From NCBI RefSeq assembly GCF_000430545.1, contig NZ_AUMF01000018.1, forward strand, positions 1 to 64,000: a stretch of DNA of 64,000 nucleotides. The letters run 5' to 3'. Shown piece after piece: positions 44,033 to 54,800 of this stretch. The notes under the pieces are model-generated. The model was given only the letters and a program-made list of their open reading frames with translations. It had not been told where the DNA came from and ran no database searches. Within the stretch, counting starts at the first letter, position 1, and the number at the start of each line of letters is the position of its first letter. Source of the stretch: Tenacibaculum ovolyticum DSM 18103. Its GTDB lineage: Bacteria; Bacteroidota; Bacteroidia; Flavobacteriales; Flavobacteriaceae. Both the position numbers and the translations under genes were made by a program.

Positions 44033-44938
44033 ATGAATATAGCGTCAATTGAAGAAATAATGAAGCAATTGCAACACATGAGTGTAATTGTACTAGCATT
44101 AATGATTGTTGAATGGGGAATATTGATTGTAATAAATTTTGTAGAACGTAAAAAAGAAGGTGTTGTTAGTATAGTATCGTATTTACTACAGAGTATTCCC
44201 TATTTTTTATTGTCAAAAGTAATGATTGTAGGAACAATGTTTTTATTATATGATAATAGATTCTTTGATTTAGGTTTTCAGTGGTATGTTTGGATTTTGG
44301 GATACATATTATATGATTTCACTGTGTTCTTTGTTCATTATTTGGGTCACAAAGTTAGAGTGTTATGGTGTATTCATGGCGTACATCATACGGCTGAAGA
44401 TATGAATTTAACGGTAGTTGCCAGAGGATCTATATTCGATGTTTTTCTTACTCCTTTTAATTTTATTTGGTTACCTATTATAGGGTTTCATCCTTTCATG
44501 ATTTTCGTTATTGAGCCTATTGCAAGATTATATGCCACTTTAACACATATAAATGAAAAAGTTATAGGAAAACAAAAATGGTTAGATAAAATATTAATAA
44601 CTCCTTCTGTTCATAGAGTACATCATGCAAAAAATCATATTTATTTAGATAGGAATTATGGAGAAACTTTTAGTGTTTGGGATCGTATTTTTAAAACTTT
44701 TCAAAAAGAGTTAGATAATGAGAAAATAATGTACGGAATAATGCATGATAAATTGAATAGTGAGAGTTTCTCAGATGTACAATTTTTGATGTGGAAAGAG
44801 TTATGGACCGATGTTAAAAACGCGCCTACTTTTTCTGATAAGATAAAATATGTTTTTATGCCGCCTGGATGGAACCATGTAGATGGAGGTGTAATGGCAA
44901 AAGAATATAGAGATAAAGCTCGATTAGAGCGGAGTTAA
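44033..44938 (+). CDS. Fatty-acid hydroxylase/sterol desaturase family membrane protein
   Basis: The 301-residue product has four or five membrane segments and the His clusters of the family: FFVHYLGHKVRVLWC, IHGVHHTAED, and the C-terminal HRVHHAKNHIYLDRNYG. These bind a di-iron centre that hydroxylates or desaturates a lipid chain. It is the last operon gene, 15 bases after the RpfF-like gene. It could hydroxylate the fatty acid made by the RpfF-like enzyme, or a lipid tail on the siderophore. The pairing is inferred from order. Confidence 0.75.
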   Translation: MNIASIEEIMKQLQHMSVIVLALMIVEWGILIVINFVERKKEGVVSIVSYLLQSIPYFLLSKVMIVGTMFLLYDNRFFDLGFQWYVWILGYILYDFTVFFVHYLGHKVRVLWCIHGVHHTAEDMNLTVVARGSIFDVFLTPFNFIWLPIIGFHPFMIFVIEPIARLYATLTHINEKVIGKQKWLDKILITPSVHRVHHAKNHIYLDRNYGETFSVWDRIFKTFQKELDNEKIMYGIMHDKLNSESFSDVQFLMWKELWTDVKNAPTFSDKIKYVFMPPGWNHVDGGVMAKEYRDKARLERS

Positions 44939-44944
44939 TTAGCA

Positions 44945-44975
44945 CAAAAAAAGCCTCGTTTATGAGGCTTTTTTA
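44945..44975. terminator. Bidirectional terminator between the siderophore operon and the AraC gene
   Basis: The stem AAAAAAGCCTC / GAGGCTTTTTT has a 6-base loop. T runs occur on both sides, and the AraC stop codon lies in the last bases. It ends both convergent transcripts. Confidence 0.85.
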
Positions 44976-45938
44976 TAATCCAATTTGGATTTTTCTATAT
45001 TTTTTTGGTGTTTTTTTTTCAGTTTTCTTAAAAGCAGCCGTAAAATGTGTTGGGTTTTTATATCCTACCATATCTGCTATTTCGTAAATAGGTTTTTGAG
45101 TATGAGTAAGCAGCTTTTTAGCCTTATTCATCCTTAATTTTTTTGTGTAATTAAAAATAGTATCACCGAATAATTTTTTAAACTCGTTTTTTAAAATATT
45201 CTGATTTAACAATACCCTACGAGCTAATTGCTCTATTGATATTTGTTCGTGTAAATTAGTTTGAATTATGTTTTCTACTTTGTATGCTTTCTTTAAAATA
45301 TTATCAGAATTGTATTTTTTTTTAGTTTGAAAGTCTAATTCTAGATGTAATAATTCGAGTGTTTTAGCTTCAAGAAAAATACGTTTTAGTAAGCCTTTTT
45401 GAGAGTTAATGAGTATTTCAGTTACTATTTCTTCCATTTTAGTAGTTAACTGTCGTGTGAAATTTTTGTTTGTTTTTTCTAAGCAAAGTATTTTGTCTTT
45501 AGATAAAAGAGTTTGCATTTTGTGCTTCTTTATGAAATCATCATACATTCTAATTTTAACTTCTTTGATAGGTTTTTCTTTATGGAAAATTATTTGCTTA
45601 GTTTGATTATCATCATATATAAAATAACTTTCATTTTTTTCAAGAACTAAGTCGCTTTTAAAACTAGAGACTCTAATTATTTTTTCACCTTCTATCAATA
45701 TTGAGAGTTCTAGCGCATTTAAATTTTGTTTTGAGGTGAAAGTCATATCTTCTTTAAATCTGCCATTATTTATGTTGATTAATAAACCATCAAAATAATA
45801 GCTAGTTATAGATCCTTTACCATGACTAGAATTAATTGTATATACTGATGTTTTTATGCCACAGTCTATACTTTTATTTTGTAGCTGAAGTATTTTTTGT
45901 AATGGTGTTTTTTTGTTGTTTACTATAACAATTTCCAT
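44973..45938 (-). CDS. AraC-family transcription regulator
   Basis: In the 321-residue product, the C-terminal 100 residues carry two helix-turn-helix parts (ISIEQLARRVLLNQNILKNE, IYEIADMVGYKNPTHFTAAF, then KKTPKKYRK) typical of AraC proteins. The N-terminal 200 residues form the sensor part, with no family I recognise. In iron regulation AraC proteins often sense ferric siderophore and activate biosynthesis and receptor genes. The gene is convergent to the operon, so a regulatory link is possible but not proven. The 45939-46396 gap holds its promoter. Confidence 0.8.
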   Translation of the reverse strand: MEIVIVNNKKTPLQKILQLQNKSIDCGIKTSVYTINSSHGKGSITSYYFDGLLININNGRFKEDMTFTSKQNLNALELSILIEGEKIIRVSSFKSDLVLEKNESYFIYDDNQTKQIIFHKEKPIKEVKIRMYDDFIKKHKMQTLLSKDKILCLEKTNKNFTRQLTTKMEEIVTEILINSQKGLLKRIFLEAKTLELLHLELDFQTKKKYNSDNILKKAYKVENIIQTNLHEQISIEQLARRVLLNQNILKNEFKKLFGDTIFNYTKKLRMNKAKKLLTHTQKPIYEIADMVGYKNPTHFTAAFKKTEKKTPKKYRKIQIGL

Positions 45939-46396
45939 AAGCTTGGGGGACTGTGGAAACAGGTATTAAACCATGAGTTTTTAACCTTTATTCCACTTAT
46001 TAGTATTAATAATTAATAATGATTTACTGTGCGTTTTTTGTAAAAAGTTTTGCATTTCTGATGTAGTTTAATTTTAAATCATATTATCATTGTTATAAAA
46101 CAATATTTATTTAGATTAAATAGTTTTAGTGAGAAGCAAATATATCTAGAGATAAGTTAATTAAAAAACTTATTTAGATTAATTTTAAATAAAGAATTAT
46201 TGATCTTCTCAAAAAAAAGAAATTTTTTAATTTGTAACAATATAATATGTTGGTACAGTGCTATTTTAAAATTAAAACTAATTTTAAAAATATATTACGC
46301 TCAGTTTTGGAGCTGGCGAAAATAATTACACTGTACAGAAGAGGGAAAAACAGTTTTAATATTATTTTTCTGAAGTAAACAAAGAAAAAGTACTTC
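45939..46396. other. Intergenic gap between the AraC gene and the M16 protease gene
   Basis: No frame looks coding on either strand. The stretch should carry the AraC promoter. A weak hairpin at 46371-46397 (GAAGTA and TACTTC) may end the M16 operon on the minus strand. Nothing else recognised. Confidence 0.4.
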
Positions 46397-49144
46397 TTAT
46401 GGTTGTTGACTGATAACTTGGACTGTGTTTTTTTTAGGTTCTTTAAAATAAGCCTTTAAAAAGTTTTGCAGATTCTTTATAGTTAAAGACTCTAAAGTTT
46501 TTTTATAGTTATTTAGTTCATGTATAGAAATGTTGTTCGATAAGCTTTTGTGTAGACTAAATCCCCATGTATGAGTACTGGTACTATTAATAATAGTATT
46601 GTATTTTAGGATTAATTGTTGTTTGTAGCTATTAAAATCGTGCTTAGATAATGTTGTGCTAGCAATAGAAGATAACATTTGTTTTAATTTGTCTTTAGAA
46701 CGTTTAAGAACAGAAGGGTTGCATTGCCAGTTTATCTTTAAAATAGCTTGTTGATTTAAAATATCTTTTTCAATACTTACAAGAGGTGTATATACAAAAC
46801 CTAAATTCTCTCTTAATAAAAGAGTTATTTTATCACGTAACATTCGCTCGCTTAGAGAGAGTAATAAACTATTTTTTAAGTTAGCTTTATAGGGTAAATA
46901 GTAAATTTGTGTAACATCAGTATTGGTAGTAGTACTTTTTTTATTGTAAGTATAAGTGCTATCAGTAGTTTTAAGTTTAAATAAAGATTTGTTTTTTATT
47001 GATTTTGGATTTCTTTTAAGGTTACCAAAATAAGTATTGATTAAAGGTAGTATTTCTTCATTTTTAAAATTACCTGTTACAATAAATTGCCAATTGTTAG
47101 CAAAAGCGAAACATGAGTTATACCAATTTTTCATTTGATTTATGTCTAGCTTTTTGAATTCTTTTTCAGTAGTAGCACTTTTTCTATTTGGGTAATACAT
47201 TCCTGAAAGTTCTGCAATTTTAAAATCAGATTTTATAGAAAAAGGGCTTTCGTATGTTGAGGATAAACTTTTAATCTCATCTGAAACAACTGATTTAAAT
47301 TCTTTCTTATTAGAACGTGCAGCTGTCATTTTTAAATATAGGAATTTAAAAAAATGATTTATGTCTTCTGGGGAAGAGAAACCATAAATAGCGCTGCTTT
47401 TTTCAGTGGTAATTTGAGAAGCCCCCATTTTTTTATGTTCCATGAATGCTTCTAAATTTTCATAATTTAAGTTACCAATACCGCCTAAATCCATATATGA
47501 AACTGTAGATTCTAGCTGATAATAAAGATCATCGGGAATATTTGATGTCCCTTTATTAGTAAAACCAAGTATGCGAGTTTCATCAGTAGTTGTATTTATG
47601 GGTTTTAAGAATACTTTTACTCCATTTTTATATTCAACTTCTAAAATACCTAAGTTTTTGTGTTCTTTTTTTTTAATAGGGATTTTGGGAAATAGTTTAC
47701 CTGCTTTTAAAATAGGAGTCTTTTTTTGTTTTTTACTTTTTTTTATAGGTGCTTTATAGCTGTAATCTTTTAATGATAGTTGGTTTACTTTTGTTATAAT
47801 GTTTTTTAAATCCTTTGTAGTGATACTTTTTTTCTTTTTTAAAGAATCGGTTATATAAACTCTTTTAATAGATGTTTTCCATAACTTTTTAGCAACTTTT
47901 TTAATGGTAATAGGTGTAATTTCTTTGGTTGAAATTAGGGATTTCTTTTTTATACCTAATTGAATATCGAACCATTCGTTGGCGTAAAAATTATTGGTCT
48001 TTGAAACTCTTCTAGTAGTATCCTTTTTAAGGTAATTTTTTAATTCTTCATTGGTAATGCCATAAAGAGCTAACCGTTTTAATTCGGTAAATACTTTAGT
48101 TAAATCAATTAAAGGAGTTGATGTTAAATTGCATTCAACAGAGGTATAGTATACATCTCCAAGAAAGTAATTACTACGAACAATCGGGTTTGTTTTTAAA
48201 GAAAGAATGGTGTCTAGTCGTTTAGAAATAACCTTAGTTAAAATATTTTTTACCTGTACTTCTTTTTTAGATTGAGGAGTGTGTTTTTCAGCTAAAGTTA
48301 TAATCAGTTGAGGTTTTTTAATTTTTTCTGATATATTTAAAGCTGCAGTAGTGTTTAAGCCTTTAAAAAAGTTTTTTGAGACAGAGTTTTTGTGGGTGTT
48401 TTTAATGTTATAGAATGTAGTCTCTATTGCTTTTTTTGCTTTATTGATAGAGATATCACCGATAATAAATAGACTAGAAGCATGAGGTTGATACCATTTT
48501 TTATAAAATTTATTTAACTTTTTAGAAGTAATTTCATTTATGCTTTTAGAAGTGCCAATGGCTAATCTTTTAAGATACCTAGATCGCCCAAGTTTAAATA
48601 AAAATAAAGAATCAGCTTTGACAGCAGCTTCTTTTTCTGCCAAAACAATTTTTTGCTGTGTATAAATATCTTTTTTACTTAAAGATAAATCGTTTAAAAT
48701 ATCAGCAAAAAAATGAAGTGTTTTCTTTATAGTGGTTGCTGAAACAACTTTAGGGAAGTTAATTTCGTATAAGGTGTAGTTGTAATTTGTTGTAGCATTA
48801 AAATTTACCCCTATTTGTAATCCTTCAGATTTTAAAAACTGAACAAAAGAATCGTTTATAAAACGTTTGCCCCCATTAAAAGCCATATGTTCTAAAAAAT
48901 GGGCATAACCTAATTGTTTGTCAGTTTCATTAATTGAACCTGTTTTTACTAAAAAATAGAAAAGTGTTTCATTAACGTTTTTGTTTTTTTGAATGGTGTA
49001 CTCCATTCCATTTTTTAACTTATTGGAAAGTAAAAAGTTTTCTTTTTTTTGGAAAGCGTGTGTTTTTATACTTGTAAAGCATAAGAAGATGAACACTTCT
49101 ATAAATATTAGTAGTAGTTTGGTTGATTGGCTAGAAGTGCTCAT
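46397..49144 (-). CDS. M16 (insulinase-like) zinc peptidase, exported
   Basis: The 915-residue product has an N-terminal hydrophobic signal (LLLIFIEVFIFLCFT). The zinc motif is HFLEH at 82-86, and a Glu near 170-172 (IVLAEKEAAVK) is the likely third ligand. The protein has the two-half architecture of M16 proteases, with a second non-catalytic half (about 500-900). M16 enzymes cut peptides inside a clamshell chamber. It is the last gene of the SusC/SusD operon, so it could process peptides brought in through the outer membrane. No active zinc motif in the second half. Confidence 0.85.
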   Translation of the reverse strand: MSTSSQSTKLLLIFIEVFIFLCFTSIKTHAFQKKENFLLSNKLKNGMEYTIQKNKNVNETLFYFLVKTGSINETDKQLGYAHFLEHMAFNGGKRFINDSFVQFLKSEGLQIGVNFNATTNYNYTLYEINFPKVVSATTIKKTLHFFADILNDLSLSKKDIYTQQKIVLAEKEAAVKADSLFLFKLGRSRYLKRLAIGTSKSINEITSKKLNKFYKKWYQPHASSLFIIGDISINKAKKAIETTFYNIKNTHKNSVSKNFFKGLNTTAALNISEKIKKPQLIITLAEKHTPQSKKEVQVKNILTKVISKRLDTILSLKTNPIVRSNYFLGDVYYTSVECNLTSTPLIDLTKVFTELKRLALYGITNEELKNYLKKDTTRRVSKTNNFYANEWFDIQLGIKKKSLISTKEITPITIKKVAKKLWKTSIKRVYITDSLKKKKSITTKDLKNIITKVNQLSLKDYSYKAPIKKSKKQKKTPILKAGKLFPKIPIKKKEHKNLGILEVEYKNGVKVFLKPINTTTDETRILGFTNKGTSNIPDDLYYQLESTVSYMDLGGIGNLNYENLEAFMEHKKMGASQITTEKSSAIYGFSSPEDINHFFKFLYLKMTAARSNKKEFKSVVSDEIKSLSSTYESPFSIKSDFKIAELSGMYYPNRKSATTEKEFKKLDINQMKNWYNSCFAFANNWQFIVTGNFKNEEILPLINTYFGNLKRNPKSIKNKSLFKLKTTDSTYTYNKKSTTTNTDVTQIYYLPYKANLKNSLLLSLSERMLRDKITLLLRENLGFVYTPLVSIEKDILNQQAILKINWQCNPSVLKRSKDKLKQMLSSIASTTLSKHDFNSYKQQLILKYNTIINSTSTHTWGFSLHKSLSNNISIHELNNYKKTLESLTIKNLQNFLKAYFKEPKKNTVQVISQQP

Positions 49145-49175
49145 CTTAAAAAATAATTGTTTGTTATTAGATATT

Positions 49176-50408
49176 TTAGTTAGGTTGTGTAAACTTAACA
49201 GTTACGATATCATAACCTCCTGAAGAATTATGATCTGTATTAAATTTAAAGTTCATCTGTTCGGTAGAATAACTAGCCTCTGGTTTAATCCAATTGTTTT
49301 CACCCCAATCATCCGACAAAATAGTGCTATAACCTATGTAAAAATTAGGATGTATTGATTCATAAGATAAGTTCTCTTTCAATTCGGTGTTATTCTCAGA
49401 TAATTTAACCAATTCATTCCATAAAGGAAATTCATATTGAAAATCTACAGCGGCTAAAGTTTTAGTTGTATTAGGGTCTAATAAATTAGTACGAATTTCA
49501 TATGTATTGTTTTCACGTACAAAATCAATATTACCATCAGCTTTAAACTCTAATTCATCAACTTTTACATTAAAAGGGTATTCTTTATTCTTCCATTTAT
49601 TTACTTTTTCATCACCTAAAGCTTTTAAAATTATTTTTGGTGCCGGAACATAAATTTGATCCCAAGTTTCAGTATTTAAAATAGTCTCATTTCTAAAAAC
49701 ATACTGTAAATATTCTGATAAACCCAAAGCATTTTGTGTCATAACTAATAAAGGCTTGTCTTTAGTTGCTTTCTCACTTAAAGTAATATGTGTAATACCT
49801 TTGTAAGTTAAATTTTGTGAAGTTTCGAATACAGAAACACCTCCATTTCCTGCAGTAATTACCTCTACTTCAACAGGAATTTTACCAATCCATTTAGAAA
49901 TATCAATACCTTGTGATTGATAATGCTTGATTAACGCTTGTTGCTCAGTAGTTAAAGGGGTGATTCCTTCTTCTGCTTTAAGAGTTACGATATAATTATC
50001 GGCTAAATATAACTTATTAGTTATTCCTTGATAATCTTTTATAGCAAACGTTAGGTTTAAATTATCTGCTAATACATTTTCAGCATCTGGCTTTTGTACA
50101 GCAGTTACAGTTAAGATTCCTTTAGTTTGATTTTTAGTAATAATTACTGGATCAATACTTAATAAATTAGGATAATTTACTAGTTCCTCTAGGTCAAAAT
50201 TAATAGTGATATCTTGTTTAAAAGCGCTACTTAATACTATGTCGTATACAAAAGTAGCTGCTTCTCCTTCTATTACCTCGGTAGATCCTTTATTTATTAA
50301 AGTTACACTTACATCACCTGAAAAACTAGGTATAGCATCATCTTCACTACAAGATGTTAATATGGTACTTGCTATAAGTACAAAAAATAGGGATTTAAAA
50401 ATTCTCAT
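49176..50408 (-). CDS. Surface lipoprotein of the SusCD operon, DUF4929-like
   Basis: The 410-residue product starts with a lipoprotein signal (SLFFVLIASTILTSC). Residues 30-150 form a beta domain (VIEGEAATFVYDIVLS), and the rest is strand-rich without enzyme motifs, ending SGGYDIVTVKFTQPN. It lies between SusD and the M16 protease gene. Such lipoproteins in SusCD loci bind substrate at the cell surface. The DUF4929 similarity is from overall shape only. Confidence 0.6.
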   Translation of the reverse strand: MRIFKSLFFVLIASTILTSCSEDDAIPSFSGDVSVTLINKGSTEVIEGEAATFVYDIVLSSAFKQDITINFDLEELVNYPNLLSIDPVIITKNQTKGILTVTAVQKPDAENVLADNLNLTFAIKDYQGITNKLYLADNYIVTLKAEEGITPLTTEQQALIKHYQSQGIDISKWIGKIPVEVEVITAGNGGVSVFETSQNLTYKGITHITLSEKATKDKPLLVMTQNALGLSEYLQYVFRNETILNTETWDQIYVPAPKIILKALGDEKVNKWKNKEYPFNVKVDELEFKADGNIDFVRENNTYEIRTNLLDPNTTKTLAAVDFQYEFPLWNELVKLSENNTELKENLSYESIHPNFYIGYSTILSDDWGENNWIKPEASYSTEQMNFKFNTDHNSSGGYDIVTVKFTQPN

Positions 50409-50436
50409 GATTATTTAATTTTACTTTATTTATTAA

Positions 50437-51795
50437 TTACCAATTCGGGTTTTGTTGATTTTGAATGGCCTTGTTATTCGATATTTCACTTTGGGGGACT
50501 GGTAATAACCACCTGTAATCGTCAGGTTGTATCGTAAATAAATGGTTATTGTTGGTGTCATTTACTTTCGGGAGTTTTAACGATTGTTGTTTTAAATCGA
50601 AATAACGATTACCCTCACCTACAAATTCTTTTTGTTTGTCTTTTAATAATTCGCTCAGAAAAACAGTTCCAGAGCTTATTATAGGGTTTGCTTTTCGGAT
50701 TATTAAAAGATTATTTATAGTTTCTTTTGCTTCAATTTCTTTATTTAAGGCTGCTAAACTTTGAGCTTTTATATAATATAGCTCAGCTGTTCTAAGCATA
50801 ATAATTGGTGTATTGGTTTTTTCAACCGTATTATTTCTATATTTCTTTAAGAAATTAACTTTAATAATTGAATTGTCAATTAGTCTAAAATCTTCATTGA
50901 TAAAGCTATTAGCTAAACGAGTATCGTTAGTATTGTAGCTAATTGATGATTTTACGTAAAACTCATCGTTATGTTTAGTAGCATCATAAATAGCACTATA
51001 ATAAAAAGATTCACCATCAAAAGTTAATAAAGCTTCATTATTGTTATTTGGTGCTAGCCAAACGGTATCTAAATCATCATTTTTTAAAGGTAAGTTGGTA
51101 ATTACTTGAGAGCTTAAATCAATAGCTTTTTGATAGGCCCCCCAGTTAAAATAAAGTTTAGTTAATAAGGCTTTCGTACTGTTTTTTGAAAAACGTAAAT
51201 TTGTACTATTCTCTTCTGGAAATAAATTAATTGCTTTTAGTAGTAATTTTTCAACTGCCAAATAACTAGCTTCTTGTGTACTTCTTGGAAGTTCAGCTGA
51301 AGCTATTTGGTCTTTTAATACAATTCCTAAACCATTTGAATTATAGTTTGAGCAGTATAATTGTATAAGTTCAAAATAAGCATAGGCTTTTAAGCATAAA
51401 GCTTGTGCTTCAATGTATTTTAATTGATTAGAATCGTCAGTATTGGTCGTTTCTATAAAAGGAATTCGACTAAGTAATACGTTCGATTTTGTATTTACAT
51501 CATAATAAGCAGCCCATAAAGAATTAGATAAAAGAACCAATTCTTTTGCATTCCATTTATATAAATTGTAGCTAGATAAGTTGTCGTCTATGGTGTGGTT
51601 TGGATATAAATCGTCTGCTAATTTTGAGAAAATGACCCTTTCGGTAGGAAAAGCATTGTAAATACCAGATAAACTTTCGTTAGCTGTTGCTACGTTATCT
51701 ATGGCATCTAATCCAGTTATTTGGTCTTCTACAGGCAAATCTAAACTACACGCTATGTTTACTATAAATAGTAATAAATAAATTATTTTTTTCAT
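50437..51795 (-). CDS. SusD/RagB-family outer-membrane lipoprotein
   Basis: The 452-residue product has a lipoprotein signal (IIYLLLFIVNIAC) and the SusD pattern: TPR-like helical region (EAQALCLKAYAYFELIQLYC), then LRTAELYYIKAQSLAALNK, ELLKDKQKEFVGEGNRYFDL and C-terminal LLPVPQSEISNNKAIQNQN-type ending. SusD acts as a lid on the SusC pore. The gene lies 18 bases downstream of SusC in the operon. Substrate may be a peptide (RagB-like) given the M16 partner. Confidence 0.85.
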   Translation of the reverse strand: MKKIIYLLLFIVNIACSLDLPVEDQITGLDAIDNVATANESLSGIYNAFPTERVIFSKLADDLYPNHTIDDNLSSYNLYKWNAKELVLLSNSLWAAYYDVNTKSNVLLSRIPFIETTNTDDSNQLKYIEAQALCLKAYAYFELIQLYCSNYNSNGLGIVLKDQIASAELPRSTQEASYLAVEKLLLKAINLFPEENSTNLRFSKNSTKALLTKLYFNWGAYQKAIDLSSQVITNLPLKNDDLDTVWLAPNNNNEALLTFDGESFYYSAIYDATKHNDEFYVKSSISYNTNDTRLANSFINEDFRLIDNSIIKVNFLKKYRNNTVEKTNTPIIMLRTAELYYIKAQSLAALNKEIEAKETINNLLIIRKANPIISSGTVFLSELLKDKQKEFVGEGNRYFDLKQQSLKLPKVNDTNNNHLFTIQPDDYRWLLPVPQSEISNNKAIQNQQNPNW

Positions 51796-51813
51796 TGTTA
51801 TCTTATTTATATC

Positions 51814-54800
51814 TTAAAAAGTAATATTGGTACCAAAGGTTAGAATAGGCTGTGAAGAGCCTTGTAGATTTCCTGATTCTGGATCACCTCCACCAAAATT
51901 AGTCCATGTGTAAACATTGCTTACCTGAGTATAGATTCCCCAGTTTTTAATAAAACCGTTGCTTATTTTTTGAAGCATTTGATTGTCAAAATTGTAGCGT
52001 AACATTACGTTGTTAAGTCTAATGAAATCTGTGCTGCTAATATTTTGTGTATTGGCTAAGTTGTTTAACCCACCAAATTGATTGGTGTGTAAATTTAATG
52101 TTGGGTATGTTTTATTTACATCTCCAATGGTAAACCAAGTTTGATTTAATTGCCCTGCATTAAGATTTTTATGTACATCTTCTTCACTATAGACTTTACT
52201 TCTATTAGTATGTACTGCTTTACCGCCAAAACTGTAATAAATATCAAGACCTAATTGCCAATTTTTATAACTTAAATTATGAAACCATCCACCTGTAAAT
52301 GGAGGTGTAGCTCTACCTAAAACAATAAAGTCTTCTTTGTTTGGTTTTTCGGTATTTCCATCAAAACTATTCCCATCTTTTCTTTGGAATAAAGGGTGTC
52401 CATCTGCTGGATTGATTCCTAGAGAAACTAAGCCGTAAATAATATCTGTTGGTTGTCCTTCTTGATAATCAGGATATGAATAACCATCTTCTTTATTCGT
52501 TACATTAAGTGTTGGGCCGTCATATAAATCGACTACTTTATTTCTATTATAAGAAAAGGTAGCTGAAGTATTCCAGTGAAAAGCACTGTTTTTTATAAGC
52601 GTAGTATTTAATGATATCTCTAATCCTTCATTATCCATAACGCCTACATTTTTTAATTGCTGTGTAAAACCATTAGAAGGAGGAATAGATACAGTTAGTA
52701 ACATATCTCTTGTTCTTCTGTGATATACTTCTGCTGTTAAATTAAAAAGATTAAATAATTGTAAGTCAACTCCAAAATTTATAGAGGTGTTTTCTTCGGG
52801 ACGTAAATCTTTATTAAATAAATTTAGTAATGAGAAATCACGAATTCCTAGATAGCTGTTGGTTGTATAACTGAAGGTAGGAATAGCTAAGGAAGGAGAA
52901 ATACCCGCCAAACTAGCCGTGACACCATAACTAGCACGTAATTTTAATCTATTTAACCATGAATTATTTTTTAAAAAAGATTCATTACTTAAAGTATATC
53001 CAATACCCGTTGCCCAAAAGGTGTTCCAACGTTTATCGCTAGGTAATAGGGATGAAGCATCTCTTTTGTAACTACCATAAACATCTATTTTATCATTCCA
53101 ATCATATAAAGTTGAAAAACCAAAACCTAATGTAGCTTCCTGTATTTTAGAAGAAGAAGTTTTTGCTCTAGTAGCTCCAGTTAAGCTATTATTAATACCT
53201 GCACCAGAAAGTAATTTACTAGGTAAACCATGCCCACTAATTCCAATAAAATCATTGGTAGACTTATAGTAATCCATATTGGCACTAAAAGAAAGATTAT
53301 GTTTGCCTAAGTTTAAGTTATAATTTAAACGAGTATTAGTGTTTAAATTAGTATTCACCACTTTTGTTTTAGAGACTTGCCCTCGTTCATTAACAGGAGT
53401 TCCTTTTATTATTTCTGAATAAGCAGTAGGAGGTATTATAGATAAACTTTCATTCACTAAATAATCGATACCAACTACAGTAGCGATGTTTAAATTTTTA
53501 GCTAGTTTGGCTGTTATATTAGCTGAAAAATTAAAACGATTATCGTCTGAAGTTTTATTGTATTGGTTAATTAATTCTTTAAAGGTATATCCGTTGTAAG
53601 AGATTAATTTTCCAACATTTTTTTGTTCATAAGGATTTAATTGGTAAATCAAATTAGTAGGTGAATGAGTAGAGCCATGAGGCGTTTTGCTTTCAGAAAA
53701 ACCAAAACCAGCATTAAACATTGAGTATATGTTTTTTGAAACGTTGTATTCGTAATTTAACCTACCCGTAAATCGGTTAATTTCATTACCGTCAAATTTA
53801 CCTCCGTGATTAGAAAAATTACCAGAAACATAAAACTTACTAGTATCATTACCTCCACGTGTACTAATGTTGTAAGATTGATAGGTGCTAATACGAGCCA
53901 GTTCATTAAACCAATTTGTGTTAATATTTTTTATTGAATCAAGCTTTTGTTTTCCATTAATAACTAACTGTTCAATATTAGGATTGCCACTAAATGTTTT
54001 TCTTATAAACGCTTCAGATAAATAATATCCAGGAGTAGCTTTATTCTTAGATAAACGCTCAAAAGCTAATTTTTCTTCGGTTGCCATCATAGATCTATTT
54101 GGTTTTCCTTTAAATGTTATTCCTTGTTGAAAAGAAAAAGCATATTGAGTGTCTCCATTAATACCACGTTTACTAGTAATTTCTATAACTCCATTAGAAG
54201 CCTTTACTCCGTATAAGGCATTTGCAGTAGCGTCTTTTAATACTTTTATTTCATCAATATCATTCACATTTAAAGTAGCAAAAGCATCAGCAGATATTAT
54301 TTGTCCGTCCAATACAAATAAAGGTTGATTGGCTTTATTGTCTAGCAATTCACGCTGTTCATCGGTTAATTTGCTATTTGTTGGTGTTTTTATTGGGAGT
54401 GTAGAAGTACCTCTAATTCTAATTTTTAAAGGTTTGCCTAATTCACCACTAGTTCTTATTGTTAAACCTGCTACTTGCCCTTGTAAAGGTTGTAATGCAT
54501 TAACGGTAGGTTTATTTATTAATTTTTGCGATTTAATTGTAGTAATAGCACCTGTAGCTTTACGTAAATCGATATCGTTAATGTTTTTTTTAGCAATTAT
54601 TTCAACTTCATTTAATAATTCAGCAAGTGGCTCTAAAGTTATAGTTAAAGATTTGTTGTTATTAGGAAGGATAAGTGTTTTTGTTTTGTAGCCTATATAA
54701 CTAAAAGTTAATTTAGAGGTGGCTATTATTTTAAAATGACCATTTAAGTCTGTATATACACCTGTTTTTTTGTATTCGTTAACAATGGTTACGCCAATTA

